Positions 52,331-59,712 of a stretch of 64,000 bases of DNA are shown here, one piece after another (the first letter of the stretch is position 1; the number at the start of each line of letters is the position of its first letter). Below the pieces are notes generated by a model. That model saw nothing but the letters and a program-made list of their open reading frames with translations, was not told where the DNA came from and ran no database searches. A program made the translations under genes and the position numbers. Source of the DNA: Chryseobacterium sp. KLBC 52 (lineage in GTDB: Bacteria; Bacteroidota; Bacteroidia; Flavobacteriales; Weeksellaceae); assembly GCF_003347605.1 (NCBI RefSeq), contig NZ_QDFZ01000005.1, forward strand, positions 62,001 through 126,000. The letters are read 5' to 3'.

Positions 52331-52987
52331 ATGTCACGCCCCAGTTTCTTTTATCGCAACAGCTTAAGCATTGTTCTGATTACTCTGATGATTGTCTTTC
52401 TTACAGGACAGTTTTTTACCGGTTGGAAAACGGAAAACAAAGAATTGATTGAAAACGGGCAGGCCGCTTTAAAAATCAGTGAATACATTCACAGCGGACA
52501 TTTCATACAGGCCACTTTTGAAAACTGGGAAAGCGAATTCCTTCAGATGATGATCTACGTGGTATTAACGATTTCTCTCAGGCAAAAAGGTTCCAGCGAA
52601 TCAAAATCTATGACAGAAAAGGAAGAGGTAGACAGGGATCCTGCAGCACATCCCAAAGCACCATGGCCAGTGAAAAAAGGAGGAATCTGGCTGAAACTCT
52701 ATCAACATTCCTTATCACTTGCATTTGCAGTCCTGTTTCTGGTGAGTTTTACCTTGCATTTCTATGGAAGTCTTACGGATTTTAATGATGAGCAGATGAT
52801 GAAAAATAAACCGCCCGTAACAGCATTGCAATATATTTCAGAATCAAGGTTCTGGTTTGAATCCTTTCAGAACTGGCAGAGTGAATTTCTGGCGGTTGCT
52901 TCCCTTGTTCTTTTATCTATTTGGCTGCGTGAAAAAGGCTCTCCCGAATCGAAACCCGTGGATATGCCTCATGATGAAACGCCGTGA
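52331..52987 (+). CDS. DUF6766 membrane protein with internal duplication
   Basis: A 218-residue membrane protein with four hydrophobic segments in two related halves. Each half contains a helix, a short F-x-x-NW-x-SEFL motif (FENWESEFLQMM and FQNWQSEFLAVA), a second helix and a polar end (LRQKGSSESK and LREKGSPESK). The duplicated SEFL-NW motif at the membrane surface may hold a cofactor or a partner. The family is DUF6766 and function is unknown. It is the last gene of the same-strand stress island. Confidence 0.82.
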   Translation: MSRPSFFYRNSLSIVLITLMIVFLTGQFFTGWKTENKELIENGQAALKISEYIHSGHFIQATFENWESEFLQMMIYVVLTISLRQKGSSESKSMTEKEEVDRDPAAHPKAPWPVKKGGIWLKLYQHSLSLAFAVLFLVSFTLHFYGSLTDFNDEQMMKNKPPVTALQYISESRFWFESFQNWQSEFLAVASLVLLSIWLREKGSPESKPVDMPHDETP

Positions 52988-53065
52988 CTTTTATTCACTT
53001 TTGGCTTGGTCTGCATAATTGCAAAAAATGTAAGCCTGGCACGGGTATGTCTGTGTTCATAATGA

Positions 53066-53160
53066 TCATGTTTCCAGTTTTTTCAGTACCACACACAATT
53101 CTTTTCCTATAGAATCTACAAACTGGCTTTCCGTTTTTTTTCAATCAGTCCACCTTTCAT
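53066..53160 (-). pseudogene. Possible frame-broken small ORF
   Basis: On the minus strand an ATG at 53160 opens MKGGLIEKKR. If one base is added in an eight-A run, the frame continues as KTESQFVDSIGKELCVVLKKLET and then stops. Both parts look protein-like, but the joined product has only 31 residues and the homopolymer makes this weak. It could be a gene remnant or chance. Confidence 0.2.
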
Positions 53161-53209
53161 ATGTCGTTTTGTGTGTATATTTTGGCAAATTTAATAAGAA
53201 CGACAGTAG

Positions 53210-53217
53210 TAATTTTG
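53210..53217 (+). promoter_or_regulatory. -7 box TAATTTTG for flavodoxin-RidA gene
   Basis: TAATTTTG lies 58 bases before the ATG at 53276 and is the only TAnnTTTG match in this region. Confidence 0.5.
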
Positions 53218-53275
53218 TATTACCAATGTAATAACTACACGGTTAATTCAAAGTATAATCTATATCTTATTCAGA

Positions 53276-54412
53276 ATGAAAAAACTATGTCTTTTTTTTA
53301 TTTTAATTTTATTATCTCATAACACCCACATCATGGCACAAAATAAGGCTAAAATATTGGTTCTTATCCATTCCGATAATGGCGGAACTTACGAACTGGC
53401 TAAAGAAATAGCCAAAGGAATGGAAAGTGAAAATAATGCAGTTCCTTATATCAAATTAGTCAAGACCTCACAAAATCCAACCCTGAAAAATCTTCCTGTA
53501 GCCACAGTGGATGAATTAACCTCTTATGATGGAATTGCTTTTGGTTCACCGGTTTACTTCGGGAATATCAGTACAGGAATGAGTGAGTTTTTATCGAAAA
53601 CCGTTCCGTTGTGGACCAATCATGCTTTGGAAGGAGTTCCTGCTACGGTTTTCATGTCAGCGGGAAGCGGAGCAGGAAAGGAACTTGCTCTTCAGGCCTT
53701 CTGGAACAGTCTTGCTGTGCACGGGATGGTATTGGTATCTAATGGAATTCGTGGAACAGAAGAGCTGAATAAAGCCATTCCACAGGGAAATACGGTGTTG
53801 GGAGTTACCAGCATGGCCTCATTAAAAGATGTGGAAAGACCTACCAAAGGAGAACGGAATATTGCTGAACTTCAGGGAAGGAATTTCGCAAAAATAGCAC
53901 TGGCGTTAAAGGATACTCACCCAAAGAAAACAGTTGCGGTTGCGGAAAATCACCAGAATTTCAATGAAATATTAAAACAGAAAAATATTACACTTCCACA
54001 GGTTCCAAAACCGGCAGGAAATTATCAGCCGTTTATCCGTTCCGGAAATCTGGTATTTATCAATCAGGTTGCTTTAAAAGACGGTAAAATTTTCAATCCG
54101 GGGAAATTAGGAGTAGAAGTGAATGAACAGCAGGTAAAAGACGCAACAAAAGTAACCATGCTGAACGTAATTTCAGTGTTAAATGAAGCAGTAGGAGGAG
54201 ATTTGAGCAGAGTAAAGCAATGTGTTCAGCTTACGGGAATCTTTAATACTAAAGATGATTATACAAAACATGCAGATCTGATGAACGTTGCTTCTGATCT
54301 GGCTGTAGAAGTCTTCGGGGAAAAAGGAAAACATGCCAGAGCAACTTTGGGAGCTTCTTCTATTCCTGTAGGCTCTTCAGTAGAGATTCAGGCTGTTTTT
54401 GAAGTAGAATAG
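53276..54412 (+). CDS. Exported flavodoxin-like and RidA fusion protein
   Basis: A 378-residue protein with an N-terminal signal peptide (cleavage near MAQ, residue 22). It has a flavodoxin/WrbA-like FMN-binding domain (about 26-212): LVLIHSDNGGTYELAKEIAKG, GSPVYFGNISTGMSEFL and VFMSAGSGAGKELALQAF. A RidA/YjgF domain follows (about 245-378), with the conserved Arg in HARATLGASSIPVGSSVEIQ. RidA proteins deaminate reactive enamines and imines, and WrbA-like proteins reduce quinones. Fusion of the two and export to the periplasm is unusual. It may quench reactive imines or quinones outside the cytoplasm. No operon partner is evident. Confidence 0.85.
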   Translation: MKKLCLFFILILLSHNTHIMAQNKAKILVLIHSDNGGTYELAKEIAKGMESENNAVPYIKLVKTSQNPTLKNLPVATVDELTSYDGIAFGSPVYFGNISTGMSEFLSKTVPLWTNHALEGVPATVFMSAGSGAGKELALQAFWNSLAVHGMVLVSNGIRGTEELNKAIPQGNTVLGVTSMASLKDVERPTKGERNIAELQGRNFAKIALALKDTHPKKTVAVAENHQNFNEILKQKNITLPQVPKPAGNYQPFIRSGNLVFINQVALKDGKIFNPGKLGVEVNEQQVKDATKVTMLNVISVLNEAVGGDLSRVKQCVQLTGIFNTKDDYTKHADLMNVASDLAVEVFGEKGKHARATLGASSIPVGSSVEIQAVFEVE

Positions 54413-54451
54413 TTTTCCGTAATCATTTAATGTTTTTTCACATAAAAATCT

Positions 54452-54510
54452 TTCAGATCTGACAGATTACACTGACCATACAAATCTGCGTAATCTGTAA
54501 AATCTGCGAG
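54452..54510. repeat. CTCGCAGATT inverted repeat, copy 2
   Basis: TTCAGATCTGACAGATT faces AATCTGTAAAATCTGCGAG. It is a worn copy of the element at 1115-1185 and lies between the convergent flavodoxin-RidA and MocR genes. Confidence 0.6.
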
Positions 54511-54546
54511 GAATAAAGAATTATATTCTCATTATAACCTGTGCGG

Positions 54547-55974
54547 TCAAAATCTGGAAAAAATCTCAGCAATCAAAGGAATACTCTGTTCCAGCTGTTC
54601 CTCAGAAAGCGCTCCATAGCTTAATCTGAACCCATTTATATTATTTTGACTGTATTGTTTGGGATGAATAATCTTAATGTTTTTTTCCAGTAATAAAGTT
54701 GTTACCACATCCCAATCCAATTGTACTTTAGGAACAATCCAAAACGCCAGACCACCTTCGGGCAGCGTAAAATCGGCTATATCTTTCATGTGTTTCTTCA
54801 ACAATTCAAAAACAAAGTCTCTTTTGTTCTTATAATGAACAGTTGCTTTTCTGATATGCTTTTTTATGGCACCTTCTTTAATGAGCTGGAGGACCGCCTG
54901 TTCCATAATGACATCTCCATGTACATCAATAATCTTTCTCAGATCGCCAATTCTTTTCAGCAAGTCCTGGTTTTTGGTTGCCAGATAACCAATTCTCAAG
55001 GCAGGTGCTACTACTTTACTTAATGTTCCGATATACATGTAATTGTGCAGTTCGGGAAAACTTGAAATCGGGAGAATAGGGCGATATCCGAAATGAAACT
55101 CATTATCATAATCATCTTCAATAATGGTCATATTATATTGATTTGACAACTCAATCAGTTTGAGTCTTCTTGACAGGCTTAGGGTAACTGTTGTAGGATA
55201 TTGTCTGTGAGGAGTACTATATAATGCTTTTATATTCTGATGTTGTTTTAAAAGCTTTTCCACAGCCTCAATATCAATTCCTTCATGATCTACAGGTACT
55301 GACAAAAGCTGTGCTCCTGCATACTGAAACGCTTGCCATGCAGGCTGATAGCCGGGATCTTCTACAATAACTATGTCACCGGGACTTAAAAGACTCTGAG
55401 CTGTAAGGAACATTCCCATCTGACTGCCTCTGGTGATAGAAATTTCGTTTTCATGAATATGCATTCCCCGTTGATGATTAAGCATCTGAGAGACCATTTT
55501 TCTGAATTCCATATCGCCATGTTCATCTCCATAACCCATCATCTGCCATTTGGCTTTGATGCTGAAAATTTGCCTGTAAGCTCTTGCCAGTTCTGTTACA
55601 GGGGCAATTTTACTATCGGGATGGCCATCATCGAAATTAATTAAAATTCCATTAGGCAAGACCTGCTGATTTTTAGAATCATGGAGTGCATCTGCATTTT
55701 TTACATGCAAGACAGGGAGCTTTTCTGATACGAAAATACCTTTTCTTTCTTTTGAAATGACCCATTCTTCATTGATCAGCACCTGATAGGCTTCTACAAC
55801 AGTATTTCTGTTGATTTTTAACGTTTGGGCAAGGTTTCGGCTTCCTGGAAGGGCATCCCCCGCTTTTAATCTTCCTGTACGAATATCAGTGATAATAGTA
55901 TCCGCAATCTGTAGATAAACTGCTTTATCAAGCTTTTTATCAATTTCTAATTCCAATTTCCAAGGACGTAACAT
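54547..55974 (-). CDS. MocR-family regulator (GntR HTH plus aminotransferase), second copy
   Basis: A 475-residue fusion with a GntR winged helix (residues 16-80: LPGSRNLAQTLKINRNTVVEAYQVLI) and an aminotransferase domain. The PLP-site residues are IEDDYDNEFHF (around 285-295) and K320 (GTLSKVVAPA). It is only distantly related to the MocR at 38343. It is divergent from the cupin and dihydrodipicolinate-synthase-like genes across about 100 bases. There TGGACT (55976-55981) and AGTCCA (56014-56019) form a dyad that could be its site. Confidence 0.9.
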   Translation of the reverse strand: MLRPWKLELEIDKKLDKAVYLQIADTIITDIRTGRLKAGDALPGSRNLAQTLKINRNTVVEAYQVLINEEWVISKERKGIFVSEKLPVLHVKNADALHDSKNQQVLPNGILINFDDGHPDSKIAPVTELARAYRQIFSIKAKWQMMGYGDEHGDMEFRKMVSQMLNHQRGMHIHENEISITRGSQMGMFLTAQSLLSPGDIVIVEDPGYQPAWQAFQYAGAQLLSVPVDHEGIDIEAVEKLLKQHQNIKALYSTPHRQYPTTVTLSLSRRLKLIELSNQYNMTIIEDDYDNEFHFGYRPILPISSFPELHNYMYIGTLSKVVAPALRIGYLATKNQDLLKRIGDLRKIIDVHGDVIMEQAVLQLIKEGAIKKHIRKATVHYKNKRDFVFELLKKHMKDIADFTLPEGGLAFWIVPKVQLDWDVVTTLLLEKNIKIIHPKQYSQNNINGFRLSYGALSEEQLEQSIPLIAEIFSRF

Positions 55975-55975
55975 C

Positions 55976-56019
55976 TGGACTATCTATTTATGTAAAAACT
56001 GAATCATTTAAACAGTCCA
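55976..56019. promoter_or_regulatory. Candidate dyad in MocR-cupin intergenic region
   Basis: TGGACT and AGTCCA are exact reverse complements with centres 38 bases apart, upstream of the TAATTTTG box of the cupin gene. Six-base arms at this distance may be chance. Confidence 0.35.
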
Positions 56020-56028
56020 AATATAAAA

Positions 56029-56036
56029 TAATTTTG
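56029..56036 (+). promoter_or_regulatory. -7 box TAATTTTG for cupin gene
   Basis: TAATTTTG lies 39 bases before the ATG at 56076. The frame extension to the TTG at 56034 overlaps this box and is therefore rejected. Confidence 0.5.
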
Positions 56037-56075
56037 TCATGCAATAAAGCACAAAACCATAATAATTTTAAAATC

Positions 56076-56531
56076 ATGGACAAGAAACAATTCAGCTCTA
56101 AAGATTTCCACGAAACTTTCGCAAGACCAAAGTATGTAAAACCAAGCCATTTGATTCATAAAAATGTAGAAAACGCAGGAGAACACAATCAGTTTTCAAC
56201 AGAAAGAAAGCATCCCGTTTTCTTTGTAGATCTACCGAGTAAGAATGTGAGCATGACGATTGGAGGCTTAACTCCCGGACAGCAAACCAACAGACACCGT
56301 CATACTTATGAAACCGTATTATTTGTAATCGAAGGAAAAGGCTGGACAGAAGTAGAAGATGAAAGAGTACACTGGGAAGCTGGTGATGCGGTATACATTC
56401 CTTCCTGGGCCTGGCACAAACACCAGAATCTGAGCGATACCGAACCTGCCAAATACATCGCCTGTGAAAATGCTCCTCAGCTGCAAAACTTAGGTGTAGC
56501 CCTGAGAGAAGAAGAAGGAAGAGACCTTTAG
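56076..56531 (+). CDS. Cupin-domain protein
   Basis: A 151-residue single-domain cupin. The first metal motif is seen as TNRHRHTYETVLFVIEGKGWTEV (HRH and E) and the second as YIPSWAWHKHQNLSD (W-H-K-H). It probably binds a metal and either modifies or senses a small acid or amino-sugar-like compound. I choose the ATG at 56076 because of the promoter position. The next gene, a dihydrodipicolinate-synthase-like aldolase, starts 149 bp on after an inverted repeat, so the two may share the MocR-controlled promoter. Confidence 0.85.
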   Translation: MDKKQFSSKDFHETFARPKYVKPSHLIHKNVENAGEHNQFSTERKHPVFFVDLPSKNVSMTIGGLTPGQQTNRHRHTYETVLFVIEGKGWTEVEDERVHWEAGDAVYIPSWAWHKHQNLSDTEPAKYIACENAPQLQNLGVALREEEGRDL

Positions 56532-56540
56532 TATCAAGAG

Positions 56541-56652
56541 TTTAAACCATTAAGGCGAGTAGTTGTTAATTGGATTGATATCGGATATGATTTTTTTTAA
56601 GCGAAGCTACCCTTAATACTCTTAACAATTTATTCTCGCTTAATGGTTTAAA
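56541..56652. repeat. Inverted repeat between cupin and aldolase genes
   Basis: TTTAAACCATTAAGGCGAG (56541-56559) faces CTCGCTTAATGGTTTAAA (56635-56652), with a second pair, AGTTGTTAA/TTAACAATT, inside. It interrupts the presumed operon in the same manner as the leuC-leuD repeat. Confidence 0.65.
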
Positions 56653-56680
56653 AATAATCTTAAACTTTTAAACAAAGAAC

Positions 56681-57565
56681 ATGAAAAATGTACCATTCAA
56701 AGGGATTATAGCCTATCCCATAACGCCTTTTGATAAAAACGAAAAAGTAGATATTCCGCTTTTCAAACATTTGGTAGAAAGGCTCATCACCTCCGGAAGC
56801 CATGGTATCGCTCCATTGGGGAGTACAGGAGTCATGCCTTATCTGTCGGACGAAGAAAAAGAAGAAGTGACGGAAGCTACTTTACAACAGGTAAAAGGCA
56901 GAATTCCGACATTGGTAGGGGTTTCTAATCTTACAACAGAAAAAACCATTCACCATGCTCAGTTCGCAGAAAAAGCTGGAGCAGATGCGGTAATGATTAT
57001 CCCGATGAGCTACTGGAAGCTGACTGATGATGAAATTGTAGCGCATTATGATGCCGTAGCCAGTAAAATTTCCATTCCAATTATGGCGTACAATAATCCG
57101 GCAACAAGTGGAGTAGACATGTCTCCGGCTCTCTTGAAAAGACTTCTTGAAATTCCTAATGTAACGATGATCAAAGAAAGTACGGGAGACATACAGAGAA
57201 TGCATTATCTAAGGAGAGAACTTGGTGAAGAGGTTGCATTCTATAATGGTTCCAATCCTTTGGCTCTGGCTGCATTTTCTGCGGGAGCGAGAGGCTGGTG
57301 CACCGCAGCTCCCAATCTCATTCCCGAACTGAATATCAGTCTTTATAATGCAGTGGAGGAAGGTGATCTTGAGAAAGCAAAAACAATTTTCTATCACCAG
57401 TTTGATCTTTTAAAATTCATTGTGAACAAAGGATTGCCAAGAGCCGTGAAATCCGGTCTTAATATTCTGGGGGAAGATGGCGGTAATTTACGAAGCCCTT
57501 TAAAACCTTTACACGAAAAAGAAACCGAAGAATTAAAAAATATTATTGAAACCCTTATTAATTAG
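56681..57565 (+). CDS. Dihydrodipicolinate synthase family aldolase
   Basis: A 294-residue TIM-barrel lyase of the DapA/N-acetylneuraminate lyase family. Visible are GTAxxG-type GSTGVM (48-53), the proton-relay Tyr in MAYNNPA and the Schiff-base Lys in MIKESTGD. True DapA normally has GTTGE, and here E is replaced by M, so the substrate is probably not aspartate semialdehyde; a keto-acid or sugar-acid lyase is likely. It follows the cupin gene and is divergent from MocR, which suggests catabolism of a small organic acid or amino acid. Confidence 0.85.
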   Translation: MKNVPFKGIIAYPITPFDKNEKVDIPLFKHLVERLITSGSHGIAPLGSTGVMPYLSDEEKEEVTEATLQQVKGRIPTLVGVSNLTTEKTIHHAQFAEKAGADAVMIIPMSYWKLTDDEIVAHYDAVASKISIPIMAYNNPATSGVDMSPALLKRLLEIPNVTMIKESTGDIQRMHYLRRELGEEVAFYNGSNPLALAAFSAGARGWCTAAPNLIPELNISLYNAVEEGDLEKAKTIFYHQFDLLKFIVNKGLPRAVKSGLNILGEDGGNLRSPLKPLHEKETEELKNIIETLIN

Positions 57566-57575
57566 TAAAAATCGT

Positions 57576-57809
57576 ATGAAAAAGTCCATTTTTTATCATG
57601 CAGGATGCCCTGTATGTATCAGTGCAGAACATGATATTGTTAGCCTTATAGGTTCGGAAAATGTTGAGATTATCCATTTAGGTAATGACAAAGGCAAAAT
57701 TGAAGAGGCTGAAAAAGCGGGTGTAAAATCTGTACCTGCAATAGTAACTCCCAACGGGAATGTTCTTCATATTAATTTTGGAGCGTCTATGGAAGATGTG
57801 AAAGGTTAG
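57576..57809 (+). CDS. Minimal thioredoxin/glutaredoxin-like protein, CPVC
   Basis: A 77-residue redox protein. A CXXC motif, C11-P-V-C14, follows the first strand (SIFYHAG), and a VPAIVTPNGNVLHINFG cis-Pro segment follows. The start is the ATG at 57576, 10 bp after the aldolase stop, so it is probably co-transcribed. At this size it is a glutaredoxin-like or mini-thioredoxin fold. Partner unknown. A hairpin terminator follows. Confidence 0.82.
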   Translation: MKKSIFYHAGCPVCISAEHDIVSLIGSENVEIIHLGNDKGKIEEAEKAGVKSVPAIVTPNGNVLHINFGASMEDVKG

Positions 57810-57831
57810 ATTATCGCATTAATTCTTGTAT

Positions 57832-57860
57832 AAACGGCTCAAACTTTTGAGCCGTTTTTA
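57832..57860 (+). terminator. Hairpin terminator
   Basis: AAACGGCTCAAA (57832-57843) pairs with TTTGAGCCGTTT (57846-57857), followed by TTTA. Confidence 0.85.
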
Positions 57861-57934
57861 GTATTGAAAAACGCAAGGACGCAGAACAAATATATGCGTT
57901 GTGTTTATCTCCGATAAAATTGAATGCTGCTGAT

Positions 57935-58012
57935 TTATCTCTCGCAGATTATACAGATTACGCAGAAAATTACACAGAAATCTGCTTAATTTGCAGCATC
58001 TGCGAGAGAATT
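57935..58012. repeat. TCTCGCAGATT inverted repeat, copy 3
   Basis: TTATCTCTCGCAGAT (57935-57949) faces ATCTGCGAGAGAA (57998-58010), with an inner GCAGAA/TCTGC pair. It borders the PNPOx-like gene on its 3' side. Confidence 0.7.
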
Positions 58013-58030
58013 ATTTTTATTCAGAACTTT

Positions 58031-58537
58031 TTAAATCGTTGCATTTCCCTCAACACCGTCTGAATTATCGGTTTTGTTTCCTGTGATTGCAGATGCGACA
58101 AAGCTAAAGAGACTGACCAGTTTCCCTGCTTTGGTGTCCCAATAATAAGTTTCTTTAGGTTCTACACGGATAATGGTAACATTGGGGTCATCTTTTCCGT
58201 CAAACCATGCTTTAGCCAGTGGAGACCATTTATCTTCTATCGTTGCTTTATCTTTATAAACAGAAGCTTTTCCGTAAACTGAAAGATACTGGGAATCGCT
58301 GTTGTTCATAAAAAACAGCTGTACTCTCCGGTCTTCTTTTATTTCAAAATTCTTGTTGCTGGTTCCGCTGCTGATAAACCATAGATTTCCACTGTCATCA
58401 GTTTCTTGTAGAGTCATAGGTCTTGAATTGACAGGAATCGTTTCCAATTCTGTACAGAACATACATATTCTTGCTTTTTCTGACAGTTCTTTGATCTTTT
58501 TGATCGCTTCAAGGTGGGTAAGGTTTTCTGTTGACAT
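58031..58537 (-). CDS. Pyridoxamine 5'-phosphate oxidase-like stress protein
   Basis: A 168-residue split-barrel flavin-binding protein of the general stress protein 26 family: RPMTLQETDDSGNLWFISSGTSNKNFEI, VQLFFMNNSDSQYLSVYGKA and KAWFDGKDDPNVTIIRVEP. These bind FMN or FAD and may act as oxidoreductases in stress. I use the ATG at 58537, because an upward extension to 58672 has little family likeness. It is bracketed by copies 3 and 4 of the TCTCGCAGATT repeat. Confidence 0.88.
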   Translation of the reverse strand: MSTENLTHLEAIKKIKELSEKARICMFCTELETIPVNSRPMTLQETDDSGNLWFISSGTSNKNFEIKEDRRVQLFFMNNSDSQYLSVYGKASVYKDKATIEDKWSPLAKAWFDGKDDPNVTIIRVEPKETYYWDTKAGKLVSLFSFVASAITGNKTDNSDGVEGNATI

Positions 58538-58697
58538 ATTCTTATATTTTAGTGATTGGTAAGTAGTATAAGATTCAAATACCTGACCAAAAGAGGATAA
58601 AGTGTGGTATCTTATATAAATTTCTTTTCGTTTTTGGAAATCACAACGAAGAAGGATGAGTGTTAATTCCACATAAAGTTCAAGAATTTTATCAATT
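58538..58697. other. Intergenic region upstream of stress protein
   Basis: This AT-rich sequence should hold the promoter of the PNPOx-like gene. I see no clear TAnnTTTG box or other element. Confidence 0.4.
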
Positions 58698-58776
58698 TTA
58701 TCTCCCGCAGATCACTCAGATTTCGCAGTTGATTGTGTATATATCTTTGTAATTGACAAAATATGCGAGAGAATTA
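58698..58776. repeat. TCTCGCAGATT inverted repeat, copy 4
   Basis: TTATCTCCCGCAGAT (58698-58712) faces ATATGCGAGAGAATTA (58761-58776), with weaker pairing than copies 1 and 3. It lies 5' of the PNPOx-like gene. Confidence 0.6.
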
Positions 58777-58837
58777 AATAAGTGATTTTGCATGTCTTAA
58801 ATTTGGAGATTGTCTTTTTCTGTCAATAAGTTTTCTG

Positions 58838-58845
58838 TAAATTTG
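58838..58845 (+). promoter_or_regulatory. -7 box TAAATTTG for AraC gene
   Basis: TAAATTTG ends 4 bases before the ATG at 58850, so the mRNA would be nearly leaderless. Confidence 0.5.
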
Positions 58846-58849
58846 ATGG

Positions 58850-59647
58850 ATGCAGATTTCGCCTCCCAAACACTTGGCTCCTTATATCAGACATTATATC
58901 TTTTTGGAAAATTCCCAAGAGGATATAAAAAGTTTAAGGCTCTTTACGGATGGAAGTTCCGGATTGATACTATCCGGAGACATGAATCTGTATTCCGGTA
59001 TTTCCGAGGACCAGATGCCATTTTCCTTTTTCTATGGTACATTAAACGGTTACAGGGATTTCTTTTCAAAAGGTAAATTTTCTCTTATGGCCATCGTATT
59101 TCAACCTTATTTTTTGAATATTCTTTTAAAAACCTCTGCCAAAGAAATTCGCAATCAGATCATTTCCGTGGAAGATATTTTGAAAAATAAGCTGGAAGTG
59201 TTTCAGGAGAAATTGTTTAATAAAGAAAGTCCTTTAGCTATAATCAATGATCTGAATATCTTTTTTACGCGTTTTTTATCCGAAAGAATGAGTGCAGATC
59301 ATCATTTAATAACAGCGACACAGCAATATATTCTTCAAAGTAAAGGCTCTGTATCCTCCAAAGATTTGCAGTATTTCACCGGATATTCTGAGCGTCATTT
59401 AGAACGAAAGTTTGACTATCATATAGGAATATCTCCCAAAAAATATGGAAATATCATCCGTCTTCATTATTTTTTAAGCCTTATGAATAACGGGATTGAT
59501 GATAAAAATATGACCACACTTTCTTACGAAGCGGGATATTCTGACCAGTCTCATCTGATCAGGGAATTTAAAAATAATATCGGGCTTACTCCTAAACAAT
59601 ATTTACATACAGAAAATAAAATGGCAGTTAATTTTATTGAGCTGTAA
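58850..59647 (+). CDS. AraC-family transcriptional regulator
   Basis: A 265-residue regulator. The N-terminal part is of the DUF6597 type (QISPPKHLAPYIRHYIFLE, with later GLILSGDMNLYSG). The C-terminal 100 residues hold two helix-turn-helices: SSKDLQYFTGYSERHLERKFDYHIGISPKKY and MTTLSYEAGYSDQSHLIREFKNNIGLTPKQY. A shifted 88-residue frame (58810-59076) overlaps it and is not real. It is followed 65 bp later by a nitrilase gene with its own -7 box, a likely target. Confidence 0.9.
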   Translation: MQISPPKHLAPYIRHYIFLENSQEDIKSLRLFTDGSSGLILSGDMNLYSGISEDQMPFSFFYGTLNGYRDFFSKGKFSLMAIVFQPYFLNILLKTSAKEIRNQIISVEDILKNKLEVFQEKLFNKESPLAIINDLNIFFTRFLSERMSADHHLITATQQYILQSKGSVSSKDLQYFTGYSERHLERKFDYHIGISPKKYGNIIRLHYFLSLMNNGIDDKNMTTLSYEAGYSDQSHLIREFKNNIGLTPKQYLHTENKMAVNFIEL

Positions 59648-59691
59648 ATTGAAATGGCGGTTTTATACAATTTTTAAGAAGCGAGACAGCC

Positions 59692-59699
59692 TAGTTTTG
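59692..59699 (+). promoter_or_regulatory. -7 box TAGTTTTG for nitrilase gene
   Basis: TAGTTTTG lies 13 bases before the ATG at 59713. Confidence 0.55.
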
Positions 59700-59712
59700 C
59701 TTTAAAAAAATT

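Noticed and set aside
58810..59076. 88-residue frame at the start of the AraC gene
   Set aside because: It overlaps the AraC gene in another frame and begins upstream of the -7 box.
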